Source: Gammaproteobacteria bacterium (lineage in GTDB: Bacteria; Pseudomonadota; Gammaproteobacteria; Pseudomonadales; Azotimanducaceae). From it: a DNA stretch of 59,367 bases. Location: positions 1 to 59,367 of the forward strand of contig DUBB01000049.1 in assembly GCA_012960535.1 (NCBI GenBank), read 5' to 3'. Below, piece by piece: positions 1-7,389 of this stretch. The notes beneath the pieces were generated by a model that was given only the letters and a program-made list of their open reading frames with translations, ran no database searches and was not told the DNA's origin. Each line of letters starts with the position of its first letter. The first letter of the stretch is position 1. Position numbers and translations under genes: made by a program.

Positions 1-76
1 CTGAAGTCTGTGGACTGACGCTACTTTCGAGTGGTGATGCCCTTGGTAGTGCAGTGGGATAACCGAGCGAGGACCT

Positions 77-1120
77 ATGGTAAAGCAATCTGCTCCCGAG
101 CAATTAATACCTAAGAGACTATCGCGTGCGACGCCAATGGGCTTGGTCGCAGCCTCGCGCTTCCCTTTGGGCGACCGTAAAACCATGGCCAATGGAATTA
201 GGGCACTGGACGCTGACATTGTCCTTGGTAGTCTTGCGCCTGTGGCGTACAAACCGGTTAAGGTCTGCGGGGTTGAACTCAAGCTTGAACCACTATCACC
301 CGCTCTCGGCACGGTGGTGCATGGCATTGATCTAGACCGTGATCTTGGTCAGGCAAAGATGGTTCAGTTCTTGCGCGAGCTGTGGCTTGAGCGCAGGGTC
401 ATTATGTTTCGAGACCAACAACACCTGACGCGCGATGGTCTGATTCAATTTGCTGAGTGTTTTGGCGAACTAGGTGCGCACCACGGTGAGCGCGACCACA
501 TTCCCAGTGGACTGCAAACGCCAGAAGGTTATCCTGATGTATTACCTATCCAATCCGGAGAAAAACACCCAGGTGCTGCGTCTGAGTGGCACAGTGATGC
601 CACCTGGTCCTCGCGCCCGCCAATGGGCTCAGTGTTGATCTGCCGGGAAGCACCGCCCATAGGTGGCGACACCAACTTTTGCGATGGCTACGGCCTTTGG
701 GAGGGCGTACGTGATGAAACCAAGGAACGGATACAAGGCCTCAAGGCCATCCACGTAGGACAGCCGCACCATGCCATGGACGGACGACTGCCAATGGCAA
801 CTCACCCTGTTGCGCGTACGCATCCTGAAACCGGCAAAACCGTTCTTTTCGTAAATCGTGTGTTTACGCGTCGGTTCGCTAAGGAGCACGGAATGGATGA
901 GGCGGTGACGCAGAGTCTTTTACAGGAGCTCTTTGCCAACATCGGCCGTCCCGAGATTACCTGTCGCTTTCGTTGGGGTCCTGGATCGGTTGCCATGTGG
1001 GATAATCGGGCGGTTCAGCACTGTGCAACGGCTGATTTCTGGCCTCACCGACGTTTAATGGAGCGTGTCACAATTCTCGATTCTGACGTGGAGCGTCGCA
1101 CGCCTTATCTCGCCGATTGA
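77..1120 (+). CDS. TauD/TfdA-family Fe(II)/2-oxoglutarate dioxygenase
   Basis: Likely a cytoplasmic non-heme iron dioxygenase that hydroxylates a small acid or sulfonate using 2-oxoglutarate and O2. The facial triad is visible: WHSDATW gives His172 and Asp174, and the distal His is H315 in WDNRAVQH. Arginines at 325-330 (HRRLMERVTI) would bind 2-oxoglutarate. GGDT near 196-199 is typical of the family. At 347 residues it is longer than the usual 280-300 because of about 60 N-terminal residues. The ATG at 77 has an AGGA-type ribosome site just upstream; an internal ATG at 185 is an alternative start. It stands alone ahead of a gene-poor stretch. The family assignment is firm but the substrate is unknown. 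Confidence 0.9.
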   Translation: MVKQSAPEQLIPKRLSRATPMGLVAASRFPLGDRKTMANGIRALDADIVLGSLAPVAYKPVKVCGVELKLEPLSPALGTVVHGIDLDRDLGQAKMVQFLRELWLERRVIMFRDQQHLTRDGLIQFAECFGELGAHHGERDHIPSGLQTPEGYPDVLPIQSGEKHPGAASEWHSDATWSSRPPMGSVLICREAPPIGGDTNFCDGYGLWEGVRDETKERIQGLKAIHVGQPHHAMDGRLPMATHPVARTHPETGKTVLFVNRVFTRRFAKEHGMDEAVTQSLLQELFANIGRPEITCRFRWGPGSVAMWDNRAVQHCATADFWPHRRLMERVTILDSDVERRTPYLAD

Positions 1121-1319
1121 AGGTCTCGCCACACAGAGGGGCCGACTTACTCTAAGCAACCTTTGCAGGATGAGCTGATTTTGTACCTGGTGACCTAGTA
1201 ATGCAGGGGCTTGCATAACAATCAGTTAAATCCTGAGGGGTTGCAGGTGAGATATTTTCCTGAGGAATCTGTCGCCTCGGCCAGAGGGTCGTGATGTCAG
1301 CCCATATGGCACCACTAGA

Positions 1320-1425
1320 CCCTGTTTGCTATGCGATACTTCTGCTAATTAAACTGAAGCAGAGGAGTTTCAAATGAGCATGTCAAACACAGAAAAACAC
1401 GTTAAGGACATAAAACGCAAGATAC
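1320..1425 (+). mobile_element. remnant of IS3-type element, left end and start of orfA (copy 1)
   Basis: The stretch CCTGTTTGCT...TCTGCTAATT...AACTGAAGCAGAGG is followed by an ATG at 1374 encoding SNTEKHVKDIKRK, which resembles the N-terminus of IS3-family OrfA proteins. The same arrangement recurs at 6893-6990, where clear OrfA motifs follow. Similarity is lost after about 1425, so only the left end and the first ~15 codons survive. It is non-functional. Confidence 0.55.
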
Positions 1426-1468
1426 ATACTCGTGACCGAGTGGAAGCACTCACCCTGATGAGCTCTAG

Positions 1469-1579
1469 TGTCGCTTAGACCAGCTAGCCAGTTGTCTGGA
1501 AGGTTCTGACGACATACAGCGTTATGCACACCTTGCGCCCAGTGCGAGGAAGGTGGCTATAGCAAGGCTGGACATGTAG
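1469..1579 (+). pseudogene. tyrosine recombinase/integrase C-terminal fragment
   Basis: An open frame of 36 codons ending in TAG reads LDQLASCLEG, then IQRYAHLAPSARKVAIARLDM. RYAHL(A/S)P is the familiar C-terminal segment of phage-type integrases, holding the catalytic Tyr and followed by an A-x-x-R-L-type tail. There is no start codon and no catalytic R-H-x-x-R upstream, so this is a relic. It lies directly after the IS3 remnant and directly before a dispersed-repeat copy, suggesting an old integrated element. Confidence 0.55.
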
Positions 1580-1670
1580 GTATAGAGGTATCTATGTATC
1601 TATACATGTCTGCATGGCTCAGGCAGCCGCGGCAGGCAAGGCCGAAGTTTAGCACCGTTACAGCCATTGA
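1555..1670. repeat. dispersed intergenic repeat, copy A
   Basis: The core is GCATGGCTCAGGCAGC...GGCAAGGCC, preceded by an AT-rich palindromic run of GGTATAG/GTATCTAT motifs. Diverged copies occur near 4680-4765 (B) and 14180-14265 (C). All three are intergenic. Confidence 0.45.
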
Positions 1671-1947
1671 CCATCTAAAGGGACACCAGGTCACCGTGTC
1701 TTAAATCTGAACGAACATCAGCCATTACCCCACATCACCGTTGTTCAGAAAATGTGATTTATATTCCTTATCCTCTTGCGCCAGGCTTCGAACCTGGGTG
1801 CAGGAGGTTCAAATCAGACCGAACGGGCAATTGGCGACAAGGTATGGCGGAAAGATACTGCAACTTCCGCTTTGGACCCGCCAGCAGGCATCACACTAAG
1901 ATACAGACCTTCGGCTATCGGCCAATAGCCGTCGCTCCATATTCTCA

Positions 1948-1979
1948 AGTACTATTCTAATCGAGTACTATTCTAATAG
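1948..1979. repeat. 16-bp tandem duplication
   Basis: AGTACTATTCTAATCG (1948-1963) is followed immediately by AGTACTATTCTAATAG (1964-1979). They match at 14 of 16 positions and lie in non-coding DNA just before a gene fragment. Confidence 0.8.
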
Positions 1980-1997
1980 AGAAAGTGTTCGATGTAG

Positions 1998-2174
1998 TGG
2001 AAGGCCACTGGAGCGATCGGTGAAATAATAGGCGCATCAGTCGTAGTCCTTTCCTTGGTCTATCTGACCGTTCAACTACGCGTCCAAAACTGGATTAAGC
2101 GTGCATGCAAAACGTCACGCAATAAAGCAAACGATGTCTCCCTTTCTTCACCGATCGTGGACAGCTTGCAATGA
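1998..2174 (+). pseudogene. fragment of a one-helix membrane hypothetical protein
   Basis: The frame reads WKATGAIGEIIGASVVVLS, then LVYLTVQLR, and ends at TGA. This is the N-terminal signature of a common family of short bacterial hypothetical proteins (pattern W-x-A-x-G-x-I-G-E-I-x-G-A, then one hydrophobic helix, then L-x-x-Q-I-R). A TAG stop sits directly before the Trp codon and no start codon remains. The C-terminal part is missing or scrambled. Likely a dead fragment. Confidence 0.45.
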
Positions 2175-2319
2175 CAGGGCAGTTTGTACTAGGCGTCATA
2201 CCTATTTAAAATGGTATCCTCGCCACGCGCAACAATGGTTTCCTGGAACGGGAGACCCCACAGCAACTGATTTAATTTTCTACTGGTGGACAGACAGATA
2301 GATAGACACAGAGAAAACC

Positions 2320-2739
2320 ATGGATAAAGAAACACTTACCTTCAACCAAAAGATCATCGAAGAATTTCGCGCAAATGAAGGCAAGGTGGCAATGTTCCCG
2401 GGCCTGTCAATGGTGGTGTTGCACACGATCGGCAGGAAATCCGGAAATACATTTTTGGTGCCTCTGGTAATGACAACAAAGAAAGATGGCGAAATGATGT
2501 TATTTGGCTCGTTTGCCGGTGCCGCCCACGACCCAGCCTGGGTACACAATTTGCGCGAACACCCCGGAATTGATGTCGAGGTTGGTACCGAGAAATTTGC
2601 AACGCGAATCGAAGAATTGCCTGCTGAACAAGCAAAAAATGCCTGCAAGATAACGGCGTCGAACAATAAGACCTTTGCCGGTTATATGAAATCTGCTGCA
2701 CCACGCAACATTCCGGTCTTTCGCATTCATCGTCTCTAG
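2320..2739 (+). CDS. Ddn-like nitroreductase/deazaflavin (F420)-type oxidoreductase
   Basis: A 139-residue protein of the split-barrel Ddn superfamily, whose members use F420, FMN or related flavins. The signature is visible: VVLHTIGRKSG (about 31-41) and then HDPAWVHNLREHP (about 70-82), corresponding to the family's T-T-x-G-R-K-S-G and H-P-A-W-x-x-N-L motifs. No membrane segment is seen. Length is normal for the family. The start at 2320 has only a weak AGAG-type ribosome site. It is a single gene facing a convergent DUF3089 gene. True F420 dependence would need F420 biosynthesis genes, none of which are in this window, so the cofactor is open. Confidence 0.8.
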   Translation: MDKETLTFNQKIIEEFRANEGKVAMFPGLSMVVLHTIGRKSGNTFLVPLVMTTKKDGEMMLFGSFAGAAHDPAWVHNLREHPGIDVEVGTEKFATRIEELPAEQAKNACKITASNNKTFAGYMKSAAPRNIPVFRIHRL

Positions 2740-2840
2740 CAAACAGACCACCAGCTCCAGCGGCCGGGTTAACCCGCCCAAGCGAAACACAGTTCATTGA
2801 TCTACTGGCCAGAGGCAAGTTGCTAGTCCGCTGGCTAAAC

Positions 2841-4004
2841 CTAGCGACCCGGTATGGCTACTTCAGCACCCATGAGATATCGAGTTGATCGAAGCTTTGC
2901 GTTATTAAAGATGTTCATATAAAACAACGCATAATCGAGCTGATGATAGGTTCCCATGGCATCCTCCTCGAATCCAGCTGGTAAAGAGGTACTCGCATAC
3001 AGCGTGCCCTGCCTACACTGCGCCCAGGTTAGCGCCTCAATCGGCCTTGCCAGTGGGCCATAATGCTGACCGACGGGGGCGTCAGAAAGGCTCCCAATAT
3101 TAGCAATAAAGCTACCGACTGGGACCAGTCCACCTTCGTTCTGGCTGGCAGGTGCCCGTTCCTGGCTAACCCGCCATAATAACGGATTCGTACACAGACT
3201 CTGTTCATCTCGCGGTAGCGGCGGTTTTCCTTCCGGCATGGTGTCCCAGGCAACGATACAGCCCAACTCATCCGCGCTCATGCAGGGCCTGATATGCTCT
3301 AATGAATCAATCCAGGCAGTCGTTACAGGGATAATAGTGGGGCCCAGCAAATAGGCGGCAATCAGGCGTCGATGCAGGTCAGTGGAATCGATGATCTCCT
3401 CAAGCAGACGTTTGGCATGGTGGCTTCCCTGGCTATGAGCGGCAATGATGAAGGGCTTGTCATTATTTTTATGTTGAAGATAATATTCGAAAGCACGCCT
3501 GACATCCTGGTAGGCAAAATCGAAGACGATATTGCGGTCTTGGATCGAACTCAGGAAATAGGAAAATATATTGGCTTGACGATATCTCGGCGCATAAATA
3601 TTACAGCAACCATTAAAAACACTCGCCTGGTTGGCCATCATAAAACGCGTATTTTCGCCAGTGGCCGAATCTTCCTGCAGGGGCGAAACCCACGCTCCTG
3701 CATTCATAAGACCGGTTGGGTGAACAAAGAACACATCCACCGGTCTGTTCTTCTGACTGGCAACCTGAACACCTTCCGGCACCTGGTCTGCCAGATCCTC
3801 CAGGCTCGGTAACGAGGCCCAATTCCGGGTGAGGCCGTAGTCAGGTGCAGGCACCGCGTGACTAGCATCAAAATCACCAGCCGGTTTGTTGTACGCTACA
3901 AACCCCATAAAAAACAGATCACCGCCAATACCCGTCACGACCAAACCAACCGTGATCAAAACCACTGTCACGATCGCACCACCAATAATCCTGCCAGCCT
4001 TCAT
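2841..4004 (-). CDS. DUF3089-family alpha/beta-hydrolase, membrane anchored
   Basis: 387 residues. One N-terminal hydrophobic helix (about 6-28) would anchor it in the inner membrane with the catalytic domain outside. DUF3089 landmarks are present: VDVFFVHPTG (about 89-98), NIYAPRYRQA (about 135-144) and the nucleophile elbow AAHSQGSHH, giving Ser191. The fold is that of a lipase/esterase-like serine hydrolase; the substrate is unknown. The stop codon lies about 100 bp from the end of the convergent Ddn-like gene. It appears to be transcribed alone. The family call is strong and the function only general. Confidence 0.85.
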   Translation of the reverse strand: MKAGRIIGGAIVTVVLITVGLVVTGIGGDLFFMGFVAYNKPAGDFDASHAVPAPDYGLTRNWASLPSLEDLADQVPEGVQVASQKNRPVDVFFVHPTGLMNAGAWVSPLQEDSATGENTRFMMANQASVFNGCCNIYAPRYRQANIFSYFLSSIQDRNIVFDFAYQDVRRAFEYYLQHKNNDKPFIIAAHSQGSHHAKRLLEEIIDSTDLHRRLIAAYLLGPTIIPVTTAWIDSLEHIRPCMSADELGCIVAWDTMPEGKPPLPRDEQSLCTNPLLWRVSQERAPASQNEGGLVPVGSFIANIGSLSDAPVGQHYGPLARPIEALTWAQCRQGTLYASTSLPAGFEEDAMGTYHQLDYALFYMNIFNNAKLRSTRYLMGAEVAIPGR

Positions 4005-4173
4005 CCTGAACGTTCCTCCTCAATCGTGTCTTTTCAGCCAGCTTACGCCAGACGCAGGACCAATGTCCTCCGAGAGCCTGTAGCGCAGCCTAATCAGGGC
4101 ATTTGATTTCTCAAAGAGGGCCATAGAAGACTATCAGATGGTCACTTATCAGGGCAAAAAAGGCTCATTCACC

Positions 4174-4554
4174 CTATCTTTGTGTTTTTTTACAGGCAAA
4201 AGTTATGTATTCAACATTATCTATTCTGTTGTATTTACCTTTTTCATTTTTAGAGTAAAAATCAGGAAGCTTATTAAGTAAGCTAAATGGAAACACACCG
4301 CCTCCATTTATAGTTGTACAGTTTTTTGAAGACTGTCTATATTCACTAACATCATCAAAACATCTACCGCCATTACATAATTTACCAACTTTTCCTACTG
4401 CATCAATTTTTACTGTACTGCTTTTACTGTACTACTTTTACCTTACTACGGGATCTGATTACCAAACCGCTGCCTTTGCATTGCTTGTTCGCCAATAGTC
4501 TGCCCAGCTATTAGAAGTAACAAATAGTAGTGGTATAAAAAATAATTTCTTCAT
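4174..4554 (-). pseudogene. broken gene for a small exported protein
   Basis: The minus-strand ATG at 4554 begins MKKLFFIPLLFVTSNSWA, a textbook signal peptide, followed by DYWRTSNAKAAVW. Three in-frame stops (TAA, TAA, TAG) then cluster within about 30 bases. After them the same frame stays open for about 80 codons (VKIDAVGKVGKLCNGGRC ... FACKKTQR) to a TAG. The lesion coincides with a tandem duplication of a 14-mer (4411-4424 and 4425-4438). The segment is much more AT-rich than its neighbours, suggesting foreign origin. Four Cys residues in the mature part may form disulfides. I do not recognise the family. Confidence 0.55.
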
Positions 4555-4675
4555 ACCTAAAGCCTAACAATTCCTACCATCGAATCCCCGCCTACCATTT
4601 CTGCCTAAGAAGCATCCCAACCAGGGGCTACCCACCACTTCAACAGAGGGGGCTCATGCTATTGCCAGGTGTCAC

Positions 4676-4765
4676 TAATGTGGACGGGTATAGCAGGTGT
4701 AGAGCGATCTATGCACGGCTGTGTGGCTCAGGCACCTGCGGGCAAGGCCAAAGATCAGCATCATT
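4676..4765. repeat. dispersed intergenic repeat, copy B
   Basis: The core GTGTGGCTCAGGCACCTGC then GGGCAAGGCC closely matches copy A (1555-1670) and more loosely copy C (about 14180-14265). Confidence 0.45.
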
Positions 4766-5030
4766 CATCATAATAGGAGCCCATGGGACTCCTCATTGAA
4801 GAGTGATAAGCTCTTTGCAACAATCGGCTTTGATCATCGCATTGGGAGCGAAACACCCTGATATCAAACAAGATTATGTCAGGGGCGGGTAGAAGTGCGG
4901 CAAGTTTGCTTAGGAAATCCGCAGGGCCGGAAGCTGAAGTCGCCACCTAGGTACTGGTTGTTGATCCGCAGCACGTTGTGGGAGGTGATTGAAATTGCGA
5001 CTATTTACTTAAAAAAAGGGGCATAACGGA

Positions 5031-6482
5031 ATGAGCGAATATGCATTCAAATCAGCAGTGGCGCTAGCAAGCGCCATTGCCGCCAAAGAAGTCAGTTCAC
5101 TAGAGCTGACAGATATGTACATCGATAGAGTTGAATCAATAGATCCTGACATCAACTCGGTCGTGGTGAAGGATTTTGAGCGAGGCAGGGAGGCCGCGCG
5201 GGCAGCAGATTCTGCGATTGCTGCGGGCAAGGCGCTCGGCCCATTGCATGGCGTGCCCATGACGATCAAGGAGGCCTACGATATCGAGGGGTTACCAACC
5301 ACTTGGGGGTTGCCTGAGTTCAAGCACAATATAGCAACGGCAGATTCGAATACCGTCGTTCGGATGAAACAAGCTGGCGCACATTTTTTTGGTAAAACCA
5401 ATGTACCCCTGAGTCTGGCTGACTTTCAAAGTTTCAACGAAATTTACGGTACTACTAACAACCCCTGGAACCTTGAACGCACTCCGGGCGGGTCTTCAGG
5501 CGGATCTGCTGCTGCATTAGCAGCAGGACTGACAGGCCTTGAGGCGGGTTCTGATATCGGTGGCTCGATCCGAAACCCAGCTCACTTTTGTGGCATATAT
5601 GGACACAAACCCACTTGGGGCGTTGTTTCGGATGCTGGACATGCACTACCGGGACAGGTTGCGCCAGCTGATATTGCTGTGGTCGGGCCAATGGCGCGCA
5701 GTGCTGAGGATCTTAAAGTCAGTATGGATGTTTCTGCAGGGGCCGCTAGCCATGACCTGGCAGGCTGGCAGCTAAACCTACCAAAGCCCAGCAAGAATAG
5801 TCTGAAAGATTTCCGGGTCGCTATCTGGGCCAATGATGATATGGCCCCAGTCTCGCAGGAAATTTCTGATCGAGTCCAGTTAATCGGTGAGACATTGAGC
5901 AGGCTTGGCGCAACCGTTTCAGACAGTGCCCGCCCAGAGATTAACCTGGAGCAGAGTCATGACACCTACAATAGTTTGCTGTGGGGAGTAATGGCGGCCG
6001 GGCTTAGCCCCGAAGAAAAAAGCGAATACGAGGCAGGTCTCAGTCAATTAGACCCCAATGACCGCTCAATTCCAGCCAATATGATTCGTTACTCAGTGCA
6101 GGGTCATGGAACCTGGGCAGAGAACAACAACAAACGATTTCTGATTCGACAACAGTGGCAAAATTTCTTTAATGATTGGGACATTGTTATATGCCCACAG
6201 ACGGCGACTACTGCGTTCCCGCAAGATCAAGGAGAATATCTTGAGAGAACATTGATGGTCGATAATGTAGCGCAGGATTATTTTCAACAAGTATTCTGGT
6301 CAGGCCTGGTCACCGTCGCCCATCTACCGAGTACTGTCTTTCCAACAGGACTTTCACAGGAGGGTCTACCGATCGGCTTACAAGCTGTCGGGGCTGAGTT
6401 TAATGACTATATCACCATAGACTTCGCCAGGCTGATGGCACAAGAGATTGGCGGATTCATACCACCACCTGCTTACGCCTAG
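5031..6482 (+). CDS. amidase signature (GatA-like) family enzyme
   Basis: 483 residues, a full-length cytoplasmic amidase. The Ser-cisSer-Lys triad is visible: Lys80 in VPMTIKEAYD, the glycine/serine loop TPGGSSGGSAA with the cis-Ser at 155/156, and nucleophile Ser179 in GSDIGGSIRNP. GxxGxKPTWG follows at about 190-197. It hydrolyses an amide to an acid and ammonia; the substrate is unknown. It is not GatA, because no gatB or gatC is near. The start is set by a strong AAAAGGGG ribosome site about 8 bases ahead of ATG 5031. It stands alone; a second, exported amidase is encoded at 49014-50648. Confidence 0.92.
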   Translation: MSEYAFKSAVALASAIAAKEVSSLELTDMYIDRVESIDPDINSVVVKDFERGREAARAADSAIAAGKALGPLHGVPMTIKEAYDIEGLPTTWGLPEFKHNIATADSNTVVRMKQAGAHFFGKTNVPLSLADFQSFNEIYGTTNNPWNLERTPGGSSGGSAAALAAGLTGLEAGSDIGGSIRNPAHFCGIYGHKPTWGVVSDAGHALPGQVAPADIAVVGPMARSAEDLKVSMDVSAGAASHDLAGWQLNLPKPSKNSLKDFRVAIWANDDMAPVSQEISDRVQLIGETLSRLGATVSDSARPEINLEQSHDTYNSLLWGVMAAGLSPEEKSEYEAGLSQLDPNDRSIPANMIRYSVQGHGTWAENNNKRFLIRQQWQNFFNDWDIVICPQTATTAFPQDQGEYLERTLMVDNVAQDYFQQVFWSGLVTVAHLPSTVFPTGLSQEGLPIGLQAVGAEFNDYITIDFARLMAQEIGGFIPPPAYA

Positions 6483-6658
6483 GCCAATCAATCATTGAGC
6501 ACCACGCTAGCCGAACCGGCCTACCGAATGCTGTACATCATGATGGCATCGCTCTTGCCGCGATGCACCCGTCACCTTTGGGCACGCATCTATAAAAAAT
6601 AAAAAAAATGATAATGGCGTATCCTTTAACATAACTAATTACGTTGAATGTAAGAATC

Positions 6659-6796
6659 ATGTTATTACTCGTTCCTTTTTCACCCACTGTTCTAGCTAGA
6701 ATTGCGAATCAAGCCGGAGTGAGGAAAATCGTGCTTTCTCATGAGCAAAACTACAACAGTGGCAAAAATTATAACGCGTTGGGCTTGAGTGACTAA
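6659..6796 (+). pseudogene. possible metallo-beta-lactamase-fold C-terminal fragment
   Basis: A 45-codon frame reads LARIANQAGVRKIVLSHE. The pattern A-x-x-A-x-x-A-G-V-x-x-(L/I)-V-L-(S/T)-H is seen in metallo-beta-lactamase-fold enzymes such as arylsulfatase/RNase Z types. No metal-binding H-x-H-x-D-H is nearby, so if real it is a fragment. The assignment rests on one short motif and is weak. Confidence 0.25.
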
Positions 6797-6892
6797 GGCA
6801 AGGCAGCCGGATTCGCAGGCGAGGTTTTTCAGCCATGGACGGTGATATTTACTAAGGGTTCTTGTCTGATATCAGGGCATAGAATGCCCCTA

Positions 6893-7300
6893 GCCCTGTT
6901 TGCTAAGAGCCATTTCTGCTAATTTCAACTGAAGCAGAGGCGCGTCTTAATGCACCCGTCAAACACAGAAAAACACTTTAACGATATCCGCACAAGAACC
7001 GCCGCAATTTTCACCCGAAGAGAAAATCGGAATCGTACTGAATGGCTTGCACGGTGAATATTCCATCGCCCAACTATGCCGCTGAGCCATATCGGTGAGC
7101 CTGTCGCCGAGAAGGTATCAACAATAATCTCTACTACCGTTGGCGCTAGGACTTCCCGTCCAACATCCTGGATGACGACTCCAGTTACATCATTAGTTGG
7201 CGGCTGACGGCAACGATGGCTGATGTATACCAAGGCCGTCAAGAGAAAATCTCGAAGCAACCCTATGCAGGAAAGTGTCTCCACGGATCTAGTGTCGGTG
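6893..7300 (+). mobile_element. decayed IS3-family transposase remnant (copy 2)
   Basis: The left-end sequence shared with 1320-1425 is followed by SNTEKHFNDIR. After a frameshift comes PPQFSPEEKIGIVLNGLHG, then YSIAQLCR and a stop, then REGINNNLYYRWR. These are OrfA helix-turn-helix motifs of IS3-family elements (consensus S-P-E-E-K-I-R-I-V-L-E-G-L-R-G-E). The frame then jumps to NILDDDSSYIISWRLTATM, part of the OrfB DDE core (consensus I-L-D-D-Y-S-R-Y-I-I-S-W). The intervening ~150 codons are deleted. At least two frameshifts and one stop show it is dead. Confidence 0.8.
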
Positions 7301-7389
7301 ATCCCAAATGCTCTGGTAATGTACATTTCTCCGACACAAGTTGACCCGTTTGGCCATTGGCCACCTTATCGGACATCATATAAAACAAT

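Larger units (their letters stand above)
1121..2319. other. gene-poor stretch with mobile-element and gene remnants
   Basis: About 1.2 kb without an intact gene. It holds an IS3-like left-end fragment, a tyrosine-recombinase tail, a dispersed-repeat copy, a 16-bp tandem duplication and a fragment of a small membrane-protein family, each listed separately. The rest shows no recognisable coding or RNA gene. Confidence 0.6.
4005..5030. other. 1-kb gene-poor stretch, AT-rich in its left half
   Basis: It contains a broken AT-rich exported-protein gene (4174-4554) and copy B of the dispersed repeat (about 4676-4765). Nothing else convincing is seen before the amidase ribosome site (AAAAGGGG, about 5010-5020). 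Confidence 0.6.
6483..7389. other. 0.9-kb remnant region
   Basis: No intact gene. It contains a possible 45-codon hydrolase fragment (6659-6796) and an internally deleted IS3-type transposase (about 6893-7300), listed separately. Confidence 0.6.

Noticed and set aside
1775..1830. possible tRNA T-arm (CCAGG-CTTCGAA-CCTGG and GGTTCAAATC)
   Set aside because: A T-arm-like hairpin is present, but no matching acceptor stem, anticodon arm or D-arm can be built at the right distance on either strand.
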